A stretch of DNA of 64,000 nucleotides. Source: Russula earlei (lineage: Eukaryota; Basidiomycota; Agaricomycetes; Russulales; Russulaceae). Of this stretch, positions 1 to 9,569 are shown one piece after another (position 1 is the first letter of the stretch; the number at the start of each line of letters is the position of its first letter). The position numbers and the translations under genes were made by a program. The notes beneath the pieces are model-generated. The model did no database searches, had not been told where the DNA came from, and saw nothing but the letters and a program-made list of their open reading frames with translations. The DNA lies in assembly GCA_025769875.1 (NCBI GenBank), contig JAGFNK010000021.1:62001-126000 (forward strand), in the 5' to 3' direction.

Positions 1-146
1 GGAAAGGAAAGAAAAAAAAGAAGGGAAGCTCACCAGGTTCGCCCCTGGCTGTGCTGTCCCTGGTCAGGGTGGGGGAGCAGGGTAGAGGAGAAGGGAGGGG
101 AGAGGAGAGAACCATACCTTCTTTCCTGGTGCCAGGTGTTGCTTTG

Positions 147-475
147 GTTGGTGTTCACAAAGGCAATTGCAATCGTGTGGCATGTGCTGGCATGATGGAG
201 GCGGCAAGGGAGTGGCATTGCGCAGGTCCATTTGGCCTTCATGTGGTGTGTCAATTTGTTGGGAGGGTGTGCACGACAGCACAGCATGCATTGAGGGCAA
301 GATTATGAAGGTGGGGGAGTGGCATTGGGCTAGACCATTTGCCTTTGTGTGTGTTGGTTGTCAGGAGAATGCACACACAAAGGTGATCGCAGTCATGCAG
401 CATGTGTTGGCAAGATGATGGATGTGGCAAGGGAGTGGTGTTGGTGGGGCTGTTTGGCCTTTGTATGGTGTGTTG
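147..475. repeat. degenerate tandem repeat, unit about 204 bp
   Basis: Two diverged units start near 147 and 354. Each contains, in order, a GTTGGTTG/GTTG lead, an ACAAAGG word, a GCATGTG(C/T)TGGCA(T/A)GATG word, GGCAAGGGAGTGG and TTTGGCCTT...ATGGTGTGT. A half unit lies at about 300-352 (GGGGGAGTGGCATTGGGCTAGACC). The order of shared words supports head-to-tail duplication; identity is moderate. Confidence 0.55.
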
Positions 476-1235
476 AACTCACATATTATAAATGAAAGAG
501 AAAGAGAAAAAAGAAACATGCATGCACACAGTTTAACATGGGATAATAGTGCATGTGTTTCTTGTGCCATCCAGGTATTGAGTGAAGAGATTGTACCATC
601 AAGTGTGGAGGGGGAAGGGGTGGACATCACAGGGAAGGCCAGTTGTGCATCCTTCAGTCAGAAGTGGGTGTTAGATAGAAAGAGAAAAGGAAAAACTCAC
701 ACACGCACTGGTAAAAGAAAGCCAGCCAAAAGTAAAAAGAGAAAGTGGAAGGGAGAAATGAAGGGAAAGACATACATGTAGCGCATGGCAGAAAGTGGGG
801 CAGGAGGGGAGGGGGCAGCATCATTGCCGCATCCAGGCCATGCAGTGTCACTGTGAAGATAGGCTTGTGATATGGGACAATGGGCTATTGCACTGAGGAA
901 AGGAAGAGGGAAAAGAGAATAAGAGAACACATGAAAATGAAAATTAAAATGCACACCAATAAAAACCCAAAAATCCTGGATTGCACATGCATGAAAACAT
1001 GCGTTTCTTGCCATCCAAGTATTGAGTGTGGGGATTGTATGATTGCATGTGGAGGGAGCTTGGAGCACTTGAGGAAAGGGTGGAGAGTATGAGAGACAGC
1101 TCAAAATGAAAAGGAATAACACACCTGGTCAACACACGGGAACATGACAGTGGCTGCTTGTGCCATTCAGTGGTTGCGGTCATGGTCATGGCTGTTGCAT
1201 TGTGGTTGACACTGTGACAGTGATGTTGTTGTCGT

Positions 1236-1290
1236 CACAGCTGAAGCTTGCTTGGGCTATGCCCAAGGGGTGCACCTTTGGTGGGCTGTG
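1236..1290 (+). repeat. short dispersed repeat, copy 1 (hairpin core)
   Basis: About 50 bp beginning AGCTGAAGCTTGCTTGGGC and ending in GGGCTGTGA, nearly identical to the copy at 2,225-2,276. The core is a small palindrome, TTGGGC-TAT-GCCCAA, in this copy. No flanking duplication was seen for this copy. Confidence 0.7.
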
Positions 1291-1699
1291 AAGCACCAGG
1301 GACTGTCAATGGGAAAAGAGGAAAAGAAAAGAAAAATGTTGCAAAGCATGAAAATGAAAAGTGTGTGCACATGAACAACCCAAGGATGACATGCGGTGAC
1401 TGGAGGAGAAGAAAATGAGAGAGAAAATGTTAGAGAATGCAACAATGAAAATGAAAAATAAATGCACATGCCAATCTGTCCAGGTGAGCCAGCGTTGTCC
1501 AGTGAGGCAGGTAGTCGTTGCCTCTCTTGCTCCCAGTCTTGGTTGCACTCCTGGTTGTGTGGCTTGTGTTCCAGTGGGTATGGTAAACAGGAGAAGGGAG
1601 GGGATGAAGGAGGAGGAGGGGAGGATAATAGGGGCATGCCTGAGTTGTTGTCATCATCACTGTAGCAAAGCATGGAGGTGGCAGGGGACAAAGAGCCAG

Positions 1700-1860
1700 C
1701 GCAAACATGAGAGTGCCCATGGGCCATGCTCAAGATTTGTGGCTGTCACAAGGTCACTGTGGCCATGCCCAAGTCATTGTCGTTGTCACCACTGCAGTGC
1801 CACAGGTGGAGAGGGGAATTGGGGCCAGTGGGTGGAAGCAGGTTGAAGAGGAGCTTGTGA
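1700..1860 (-). repeat. dispersed repeat, inverted relative to 5,462-5,830
   Basis: In reverse complement this stretch matches the two tandem units at 5,462-5,640 and 5,641-5,830. Shared words are CCCATTCCCCTCTCC, GGGCATGGCC, CCACAAAT and CATGGCCCATGG. The three copies form one family with an inverted pair about 3.7 kb apart. No coding potential is evident. Confidence 0.6.
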
Positions 1861-2208
1861 GGGGCCTTCTTGGAAAACAGGTGATAGGAAGGAGAGAGGT
1901 GAGAGAATGAGAGAAGTGTGTGAAAAAAAAAAGAAATGAAGGACACACCAGAAACCATGGCTTGTGGGAAAACTTGAATGACTTGGAAATAGCCAGTGAG
2001 AATCTGAGAAAACTGGCAGCTTGGGAGTGTTGAACTAGGACCATGTGGAAGGAGCAGTGGGAAGGACAGCAGGGGAATGGGGAAAGAGGAATGACACAGA
2101 ACGAAAAATGAACATGCGTACAGTAAAACAAAGATGCAGGCAGGTGAAAAAAGTTTTTCATTGCTTAGGTAAATATTGGTAAGCAATGGGACCATGATTC
2201 TCCATTCT

Positions 2209-2320
2209 CATTTAATATAAGTACAAGCTGAAGCTTGCTTGGGCTTCGCCCAAGGGGTGCACCTTTGGCGGGCTGTGAGCATTCTCTTCATGTGTAATCC
2301 TTTTTTCATTTAATATAAGT
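2209..2320 (+). mobile_element. SINE-like short insertion with 15-bp target duplication
   Basis: A 15-bp direct repeat, CATTTAATATAAGTA, occurs at 2,209-2,223 and 2,306-2,320. Between them lie 82 bp that start with the dispersed hairpin repeat (core TTGGGCTTCGCCCAA, 2,225-2,276) and end in a T run. A long, exact target duplication and a homopolymer tail are typical of target-primed retroposition, so I infer a short retroposon. No clear Pol III A/B boxes could be assigned, so the family is unknown. Confidence 0.55.
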
Positions 2321-2680
2321 ATGACTGATGTTTAGTTATTGCTTACTGGATTAATGACAGATACTAGGAAAGGATGACTCATGTGTGAGTCATTACTGAT
2401 ACTTTTGAATGTGGGTCCTTGTTTTTGGGTAGTAGTGGGTCTCAGCTATGTGCTCCCCAAGTTTCATACAAATTGGATCAGCTGTTATGGAGATACAGTA
2501 TAAATACTCTGATGTATCTGAAGTTGAGCCTTACACTTGACTTACTCCTTGAATTGCATCAGATTCTCTCTCTCTAAAGAAACTATTGCTCCAGCAACAA
2601 GAGGCCCCTCTCATCTCTTGCATTTACTTTTACCTGAGATAACATCAAAGGTGTTGAAGTCTAGTGCTTGAACTATATCA
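2270..2680 (+). mobile_element. LTR-like promoter region (degenerate)
   Basis: A TATA-like AGTATAAATAC near 2,505 is followed by GTTGAGCC, a CTTACTCC word and GAGGCCCCTCTCATCT. The same order (TATATAAAG, GTTGAGCC, GAGGCCCTCTCATCT) is present at 14,916-15,020 in the LTR-like insert inside the hAT element, so both look like the R/U5 part of related LTRs. Ends and target duplications could not be fixed here. Confidence 0.4.
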
Positions 2681-3715
2681 AGCAACTCTATTGCATGAGC
2701 AGAATTAAGATTGGCAAATCTTAACAAAACCACATCCACCTCTCCATTTCATCAACTCTTCACACACACTGTCTACCATCTACTCTACCTATCCCTTCCT
2801 CCCCTAAGAGTTTCTCTACTGAGAAGAGCTCTCCTCCTTCAAGACCTACCTTCCTCTACTCTCTCTACACATGTTCAAGGTCTCTGACAGACTTGAACAC
2901 ATATAGCTGGTGGAACCAGCCCTAGTCTATCTTACTACAACTTACCCTAGCTTCTCAATGGACTGAGTTGTACTAGGAAGGGTCTATTGGCCATAACCTG
3001 TTTAGCATAAAACACTTTGACTGCTGCAGGGATCCTTATTCTTTATAACAGGAATTAACCTGTTCTTCAAACACATCTCTATTGTCCAACTTGTCTTCAG
3101 GCTTGAGAATTGACATGGTTAGTTATGACAGTTATAGGACATCAATCAGAACAATCTATCAGATATTTTCAGAAACCTGCCCATTGGTAGCAGCACTTTT
3201 ATTGCCATCAATGATACCTTTCCCATGATGTCCACTCCTTCCCCCAACTTCCTTGATCATTCTGGTAGTTTTGACTACCTGAACACTGTGCATGCACAGG
3301 GCCTGGTTGTCAACCAACAACAATTGACCTTGTTGCATTACAGGACTTCCATCCTTGTTGGCAGATGCCAATGCTGCATAGGTTGCATTCTTCCATTCTG
3401 TCAGGGGCTTCTCTTTACATAACCCAAAGCATTTTCAGAAGCAGATTCTGTATCTAGACCTGGAAAACATGGTCAGCACTGCATGGAGAGGAGTGGAGGG
3501 GCAAAAAGAAAATGCCCCAAATAGGGGAAGAACATGAACCCACATGAGAGGCATCCCAAGGAATGGGAAACAGGAGAGGGAAGGGAAAGACAAAGAGGGG
3601 GAAGGACATGAAACATGATGCACATGAAAAAAATGAACATGTAAAAAAAAAAGGAATGCATGAAAAGGGAACATGTGCATGCAGTAAAACAAAGAGGAAA
3701 AAGCTTACAAATTGC

Positions 3716-3850
3716 TTACAAACTCTTTGTCATCAACACTGCCCCATTCATCCCCACATAGAATTGCCCATGTGTGAACACAGGCCTTCTCAAGTCCAGC
3801 CTAACATGCTTCAGGGTTTGGCCTTGAAGGAGGCTGAAGAAAAACAAAGG
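3716..3850 (-). pseudogene. Helitron helicase C-terminal fragment
   Basis: The minus-strand translation near 3,845-3,720 reads TLKHVRLDLRRPVFTHGQF followed by YV. This matches the last helicase motifs of Helitron Rep-Hel proteins (GLDLR.PVF.HGQFYVA.SR), where the invariant SR is lost. Sequence on either side does not continue the helicase. It is a short relic on the opposite strand to the helicase fragment at 4,640-5,000, so the two need not come from one element. Confidence 0.65.
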
Positions 3851-4172
3851 ATAGGGAAGAGGGTATTGAATAGAAAACTGAAATGGAAAAATGCATGCAC
3901 ACACACATGCACAGGGAAAAGTAGGCCAGATGGAATGTGAGTCACAGACAGAGGTAAGAACATAAAAGAAAGAAGAGAAAGAAAAGAAAGGGAAAATGGT
4001 GGTTGGAGGGAATGACACTTGCAGTGCAAGTTGAGGTCAGCCCCCTCACATTGAAGCCCCTGAGCCCCTGCCCCTGAGTAGTAAGTACACTTATATGACC
4101 AACCCACAGTTTTCAGCATGTCCCATTCTCAGGCACATCACAGGCATGGTTATAACAACACACACAGTGTGA

Positions 4173-4620
4173 ATGGCCACTCTCCTGGCTTCCAAATCAC
4201 TCAAATATAACTGGCCTTTTCCTGAAGGGAGGGGAGGTCAATCTGAAGCTTGCTGGGGCTGCAACCCATTCATTCCTTTGTTGACTAAAGAAGGAGTCTG
4301 GGAAAAACAAGGCAAACTCATGGTCCCCCCTGAACTATACCTTAAACAACAGATATTACAAGAATTTCACTATCACCCAACAGCCAGCCACCCAGGAAGG
4401 GATGAAACATTCCACAAAGTAATCCAATCATACTGGTGGCCATCAATGAATGCATGGATCAGAGACTATGTGACAGGATGTGATACGTGTCAACAAAACA
4501 AAATTTCCACTCACCAAACCAAAATACCAATGGATTGAATCCCTCACACCAAGATAACCTCCCTTTTCAACAGATAGCCATGGACCTAATAACCCAATTA
4601 CCCAAGAGTAGATGATTCAA
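4173..4620 (+). pseudogene. Ty3/gypsy integrase zinc-finger fragment
   Basis: The frame at 4,173-4,538 encodes an H2C2 integrase zinc-binding domain: two His in the FHYHPTASHPGRDETF stretch, then YWWPSMNAWIRDYVTGCDTC with the CxxC pair. Just after the stop at 4,536, another frame continues with QIAMDLITQLPKS, the usual start of the integrase core with its first catalytic Asp. Reverse transcriptase, RNase H and the rest of the core are absent. It is a broken piece of a chromodomain-type gypsy polyprotein, with no LTRs attached. Confidence 0.8.
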
Positions 4621-4636
4621 TGCAATTATAAAGGAG

Positions 4637-5000
4637 GTGCTTAGAAGGTTCCCAGGAAGAGGACGGCTCTTTCACAGTGCAGACAGCATTCCCCCTTCTG
4701 AGCAGAGTGGTGATGCAGATGTGATACTGAACTATCCAGTGGAGTACTTGAACTCCATCAACTGCTGTGGACTGCCTCTTGCCAAGCTGGAGCTTAAGGT
4801 GGGCTGTCCTGTGGTGGTGCTGAGGAACTCAGATCCAACACATGGTGTCTGCAATGGCAGCAGAGGGATCTTGAGGAGGTATACCAACAGGGTGCTAGAT
4901 GTTGAACTGATCACAGGGGAGCATGTGGGGAAAAAGGTTTTCATCCCCAGGATCTCATGTCAGCCAACAGAGGATCAAGTTGCCTTCAGGTTAGTCTGTA
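4637..5000 (+). pseudogene. Helitron Pif1-like helicase fragment
   Basis: The frame reads FPGRGRLFHSADSIPPSEQ, then DVILNYPVEYLNSINCCGLP, LKVGCPVVVLRNSDP, GVCNGSRGILRRYTNRVLD and KVFIPRISCQPTEDQVAFR. This is the characteristic Helitron/Pif1 segment between helicase motifs IV and VI, in the correct order. Rep nuclease, the Walker motifs and the last motif are missing here. It starts directly after the gypsy fragment, so two relics abut. Confidence 0.85.
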
Positions 5001-5052
5001 CCATCAACAATTCCTGGGCTGAACTCACCCTGAGCCCTCCCAGCTGCTGCAG

Positions 5053-5454
5053 GTGCTGAACAGCATGGGTGCAAATCATATGAGTGTAAGGGTTCCACCT
5101 ATATTTACATGCTGGCAGGTCCCAGTCCAAAGTGGATTTGTGACACCAGCCACCACTTCTCATCCTCAGGTCAACTTGACCTGGCCATTTGACCTCAGAC
5201 AATTCCCATGGCAGCTGGATTACCCTTATGTATACAAGAGTGTAACAGGGCTGATCCCATCAAGCTATGATGCAGAGTCACTTGTTCTTGCTGGGGTTGA
5301 ATTGTCATATGTATTCTCTTCTGTTCCTCATCCTGCCTATGAGGGCAGCATGATAGCCATGACTGATGCTGAGGCTTCCAGGTTTCACAGTGCAGTGCAC
5401 ATTGTGCTTCCTCCTCCCCTCCCCTCTGCTTCACCCCTGTCTCCCTTTTCCTAA
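5053..5454 (+). pseudogene. unrecognised ORF fragment after the Helitron piece
   Basis: A 133-residue open frame contains FDLRQFPWQLDYPYVYKSVT and LAGVELSYVFSSVPHPAYEG. It reads like a folded-domain protein rather than repeat noise, but I do not recognise the family. It could be a host-gene piece carried by the Helitron or part of another element. Its downstream end runs into the tandem repeat at 5,462. Confidence 0.3.
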
Positions 5455-5461
5455 GCAGGCC

Positions 5462-5830
5462 CCTGATGCTTCCACCCTCTGGCCCCCATTCCCCTCTCCT
5501 TCTGTGTCACTGCAGTGGTAACAATGACAACAACTTGGGCATGGCCATAGCCACCTTGCAACAGCCACAAATCATGAGCATGGCCCATGGCCACTATGAT
5601 GGTGATGTGCTCATGGCCATGACAATAGCAGTCTACTGAGGCTCTCTCACCCACTGGTCCCCATTCCCCTCTCCTGGCAATGATGATGATGACTCAGGCA
5701 TAGATACATCAACCTTGTGATGGCCACGAATTGTGAACATGGCCCATGGCCACTGTGACAATCTGGCTGCCATGATGGCAATGTGCCCATGGCTGTGATG
5801 ACAGCACACTTGCCCTGGCAATTTTTCTCT
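5462..5830 (+). repeat. two tandem units of a dispersed repeat
   Basis: Units 5,462-5,640 and 5,641-5,830 share CCCATTCCCCTCTCC, CATGGCCCATGGCCACT and GATGGCAATGTGC-like words in the same order. The same sequence, inverted, is at 1,700-1,860. The strong use of CATGG/CCATG words makes each unit rich in small palindromes. Confidence 0.6.
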
Positions 5831-6269
5831 TTCTCTCCTACCCTCTTGCATTCCCCTGCACCTTGCTTTGCAAGCTCCTTCAGCATAGGTGACCACTCCA
5901 AGCCAAGACCACAAGGACACCCAGTGGTCATCAAAATAGTTGCTCTAGTACATCACATGCAGCCAAAATTGGTGGTGATGAGGCTCTTGATCTTATGGAT
6001 CTGAGCAGTTATGAATGAAAAAAAGTTTTGCAGAGCTACATCCACCTGATACTTGGGATACTCTATTTTCCTACACTATTTCCTACACTTATCTCACCTT
6101 AATCACAATAATGGTTGGTTTTCATTGTAAATGCTGTGGAAAGTCTGAGAAAAGTCATGGAAGAAGGCCTTTTTTTGCATGAAATGCCCTGAAATACACA
6201 GTAAAAGTCACTTGCCACTACTTATTCTTGCAAGAAATAAATGAACTGATCTAAAACTTGCAAATTTTA

Positions 6270-6820
6270 GGCCCCTTTTACCAACCGAGAATTCTTGAAT
6301 CTTGAACTTGAACTTGGATTTTGGGATTTTCCGGGAGTGACAGGAATGACAGGTGTGATGTAAGTGACATAATAAACTAATATGAGTCCATTTCAAATAT
6401 GAGTTATTTTCCGGTGTGATTTGCTGGGTTTACATGTGATATGTAAAATATTTTTTCTGACCCTTCCTTCCACTCCTTCCAAGTGGGGTATTGCAAGCAT
6501 GTCATTAAGGCAGAATATGTGTCACCAATGTGTGGGTGCACATCTTTGTGCAAATTTTGTATGTGCAACTCTGGTGAAAATGGGGCTGCAAGCACCCAGA
6601 TGTTGAGCTCAAGTTGGACTGCTCAACACCGAGTTGACGCTGACACATGTGTAACCCCATATATGTGAATATGCAAATGACAACAAAAAAAAATGCATAT
6701 TAATTTATTATATACATCATATCACTTACATCACACCTGTCACCACCTGTCACTCCCGGAAAATCCCAAAATCCAAGTTCAAGTTCAAGATTCAAGAATT
6801 CTTGGTTGGTAAAAGGGGCC
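6270..6820. mobile_element. 551-bp MITE with long inverted repeats (PIF/Harbinger-like)
   Basis: The left arm (6,270 to about 6,375) starts GGCCCCTTTTACCAACC. It is repeated in reverse complement by the right arm (about 6,715-6,820) with only a few differences over roughly 105 bp. The element is flanked by TTA on both sides (6,267-6,269 and 6,821-6,823). A TTA duplication together with GG-starting termini fits PIF/Harbinger. The central 340 bp has no transposase, so it is non-autonomous. It lies just upstream of the DUF155 gene fragment. Confidence 0.8.
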
Positions 6821-6849
6821 TTAGGAATGTGACTTTTTGGCAGGAATCC

Positions 6850-7317
6850 CTAATTGGGCAACTCAAAGCAAATTGCTGACAATTACCTTCAATTCACAAA
6901 CTGGGCTTTTCCCAATGGATTGTATTGGGTGCCAAGGTGGAGCATTGGCAGCAAAGGTGGTGGCAATGGCAGTGGCAGCACCACATGCAACAGTAGCACT
7001 GGCACTGATGAGTGGTGGCATGAGGGTGAGGTCTTTGTCTTCAACAACAGCAGCTTTGTGTGTTGGGGCCTCTCAGAGGAGGATGCCATGCAGTTCAGGA
7101 GGGATGTGTTGTTGCCTGCAAAGGCTGAAGTCAGTTGCCACCACTCCTGTCAATTGTGCTCTTTGCACAACTGGTCCAAGCTGACCACCAATTCCCACTC
7201 TCCACAGCCACTGCCAGCTGCAGCTGATTCCCCCCTGCCTTCTAAGGACCTAAACAAATGTTCCACTCCAGCTTGTCCAACTTTCAAGTCACACAACCTT
7301 CCTAATCTTCTGACCAC
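6850..7317 (+). pseudogene. DUF155/RMD1-family gene fragment, 5' part
   Basis: The frame at 6,854 onward contains EGEVFVFNNSSFVCWGLSEE followed by DAMQFRRDVL. This is the hallmark of the DUF155 (RMD1/Sif2/RMND1) family of fungal membrane proteins. Downstream residues are a low-complexity loop that ends at the hAT target duplication (7,310-7,317). The continuation lies at 15,304-15,880, beyond the hAT insertion. Upstream N-terminal family motifs are missing or unreadable. It is CpG-poor like its surroundings, and I take it as a dead gene or gene copy. Confidence 0.65.
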
Positions 7318-7596
7318 TAGTGATGTGCAGGGCCTGGCTTGGCTCAAAAGCCCTGGCTTGGGCTCAGCTTGATGTGGCTCAGGCTCAGAGAAATAGCAGG
7401 CCAGGCCTGGCCTGGCTCAGGCTCAGGCCACAGCTTTTGGTCATGTGACATGCACTCACACTTAGATTGGAGAGGGAATCAGTGTATATCAACCCTAGCA
7501 GTCACCTACACATCTTGCACAAATACATCATCTTCATCATGATCCACAAAGCCCTCATCATCAACAAGATCCTCAACCATTCCTTCCCAACCTGCC

Positions 7597-7943
7597 TCAT
7601 TCTGTGTTATCTTCAACAACTTCCTCAACATCTCCAGATTCATCCACCTCAAACTGAGTGCTAGGCTCTTCATGGAACAACAAATCACAACAGTAAGTGC
7701 ATTTCAGAAATTGTAGAGCCTCCACAATGTCTGGTTTGAGTTGGTTATGGCATTTAGTGATAGTGATCCCTGCAGATGAGAATGCACATTCACTGGAAAC
7801 AGATGATGCCATGATGGGGAGCATATTGCATGTGAGAGATGCCCAGATATCATACCAAGTTGCATTCCACTACAATTTCATGATAAGGTTGTTGCCATAA
7901 CAAGACATGATAGAGACATACACCCCACCACTCATCAATGGTC
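7597..7943 (-). pseudogene. hAT transposase C-terminal (dimerisation) part
   Basis: The minus strand encodes MASSVSSECAFSSAGIT then LKPDIVEALQFLKC, the hAT C-terminal dimerisation domain. The family consensus has SSERAFS, so R is changed to C here, another CGN-to-TGN change. Upstream the frame shifts and reaches TIDEWWG at the Copia insertion point. The acidic tail VDESGDVEEVVEDNTE ends at 7,597. The rest of the protein lies beyond the Copia element at 13,792-13,944. Confidence 0.85.
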
Positions 7944-7948
7944 ATATT

Positions 7949-8333
7949 TGTTGAACTGGAACCTGAACGGATCAAAGAAGGCAAAGACCTTCATACAAGG
8001 TTCAAGATCCACTCATAGATGTTACGTGTTAGACAGAACTTTAGTATATGCACTTATGGCAATAGGGTTACGCATACTACGCTATCTATCACAAGATGCA
8101 GCCTTATGCTGCATCTAGAACGTTTCCACATCACGCGTCACTTAATGCGCGATATAGTGGACACCTGTAGTCACCTCTTTTGGACTTAGGAACAGCCCTG
8201 GGTCATAGAGGTATAAATACCATACATGTAGACAAGTATACATATCGCTCTACACCCCAATATCACTTGAGCATTAGCACAACCTCTAAGGTGGGTTGCT
8301 TGGCCTGTTAGCTGCGCTCTATGCTGCACAACA
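7949..8333 (+). repeat. Copia 5' LTR
   Basis: 385 bp, TG...CA ends. It carries a TATA-like GTATAAATAC at 8,211-8,220. It differs from the 3' LTR at 13 positions: 7969, 7982, 7983, 8011, 8051, 8052, 8071, 8081, 8113, 8121, 8136, 8234 and 8328. All are transitions at CpG, CpA or TpG dinucleotides. Confidence 0.97.
8211..8220 (+). promoter_or_regulatory. Copia LTR TATA box
   Basis: GTATAAATAC lies about 120 bp before the LTR end, the expected position of the U3/R promoter. It is identical in the 3' LTR at 13,664-13,673. Confidence 0.6.
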
Positions 8334-8345
8334 GGTTATGGGCCC
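8334..8345 (+). other. Copia primer-binding site
   Basis: GGTTATGGGCCC follows the 5' LTR directly. It is the reverse complement of a tRNA anticodon arm reading GGGCC-CAU-AACC, that is, an initiator-methionine tRNA anticodon stem-loop rather than the tRNA 3' end. Drosophila copia also uses an internal part of initiator tRNA; applying that here is inference. Confidence 0.55.
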
Positions 8346-8499
8346 TGCAAGCCATGCGCCTTCATCAGCTGCAATGATGGCGAAGCATCCCTGAAGCCTG
8401 CATGCTGCGGCGAGCTAGTCTACCCTATGGGGAGACTATGTTGGCTTGTTTGAATACAATACTCTTACTGACGACCTCTAAGCCCTTCTAACAGCTACA

Positions 8500-9505
8500 A
8501 TGTCGTCGTCTCAACCCTCTGCCCCTGTTGTCCCCATCCTTGATGGCGCTAACTATGGTATTTGGTCAAAGGCTATGAAAGCCTACCTCATGTCCATTGG
8601 ACTGTGGGGTTATTGCAATGGCACATTTGAACTGCCTACCGTCCCTGGACTTCCTCAGGTGCCTCTTCCCGAAGAGATTGCTGCCCAGGCTGTCACTCTG
8701 GCAGCTGTGAAAGAATGGAACAAAGGGAATGATATGGCAGTCGGTCATATGGTCCTTAGATCAAGCATCGCGATCCAACAAGATCTTACATCTTTGGATA
8801 ACACTGAGACAATTTGGAATCGCCTAGATACCCTTTATGGCATGGCGACTACCACCAGCATCTATAAGGACTTTAAAGAAGCCATCTCCATTCGCATTAA
8901 CCCGAGCCAGCATCCTGGCCCACAAATGGATCGGATACACGCTGCGTTCCAGCATCTCACCGCATCCTCCCTCATCATTCCTGATGCCTTACAGGCACTC
9001 ATCATGCTTGCAGCCATTCCCCCGAAATGGGAAATGCTTGTCCACATTGTCACTCAGAACTATGATCTAGCTGATCTTAGTCCAAAGGATGTGTGAGAGG
9101 CTATCGTCTCTCAATATCAAACTGAGATCAATCGTGGAATGAGTAAGAAGCACAGCACGCAGAAGCTCTCAGCTGTCAAGTGCAAGCACGGTGACCCCTC
9201 CTTCTCCAATCAGCAGCAAGGCAATAAGCCCAAGCACAATGAAGATAAGGATAAGCGCCAGCGTGGTAAGCGCAGCGGCAAAGGAAAAGGGAAAGGCAAG
9301 GAGAAGGCTGATCACAGCCATGGTCCCGGACATTCTCACATTGTGGATGTTGCCACACTCCCACTCCCGACCAATACCACTATCGCCCATCTGGGTCCCT
9401 CGGGGATCCAACAACGTACCATCCCAACTGCGACTGACCCTCGCAAACACACTCATGGCCCTTACAAGGCCTTAAACAAAGCGCTTGATCTTGCTGACGA
9501 TCTTG
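8500..9505 (+). pseudogene. Copia gag region
   Basis: The frame starts MSSSQPSAPVVPILDGANYG with IWSKAMKAYL, the DUF4219/UBN2-type gag start (NY..W...M..L). A TGA at 9,094-9,096 interrupts it (PKDV-stop-EAIVSQYQ). Translation resumes in the same frame to about 9,505 and includes a lysine/glycine-rich basic region (KRSGKGKGKGKEK) instead of a clear CCHC knuckle. CGA to TGA at a CpG explains the stop. A frameshift follows near 9,505. Confidence 0.85.
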
Positions 9506-9569
9506 GGGTAACCTCACTATACAGACAGTCAAGACCCTCGAGCAGTGGATCTCGACTCAATCCGCTGCC

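Larger units (their letters stand above)
1..3715. repeat. CpG-poor degenerate repeat block
   Basis: The stretch is rich in purine runs, AAATG/AAAATG words and CA-rich tracts, with very few CpG dinucleotides. None of its short open frames shows a recognisable domain or codon structure, so no gene is called. Related passages recur: roughly 480-640 resembles 890-1,090, both having a GAAA-rich lead followed by a GTTTCTTG...CCATCCA...GTATTGAGTG passage. Similar A-rich leads occur near 1,330-1,450 and 3,555-3,690. I read it as old, mutated dispersed repeats. Discrete sub-features are listed separately. Confidence 0.6.

Noticed and set aside
422..781. 119-residue frame and other ORFs in 1-2,200
   Set aside because: Composition follows AAAG/GAAA-rich repeats; no domain, no splice logic, frames not kept between repeat copies.
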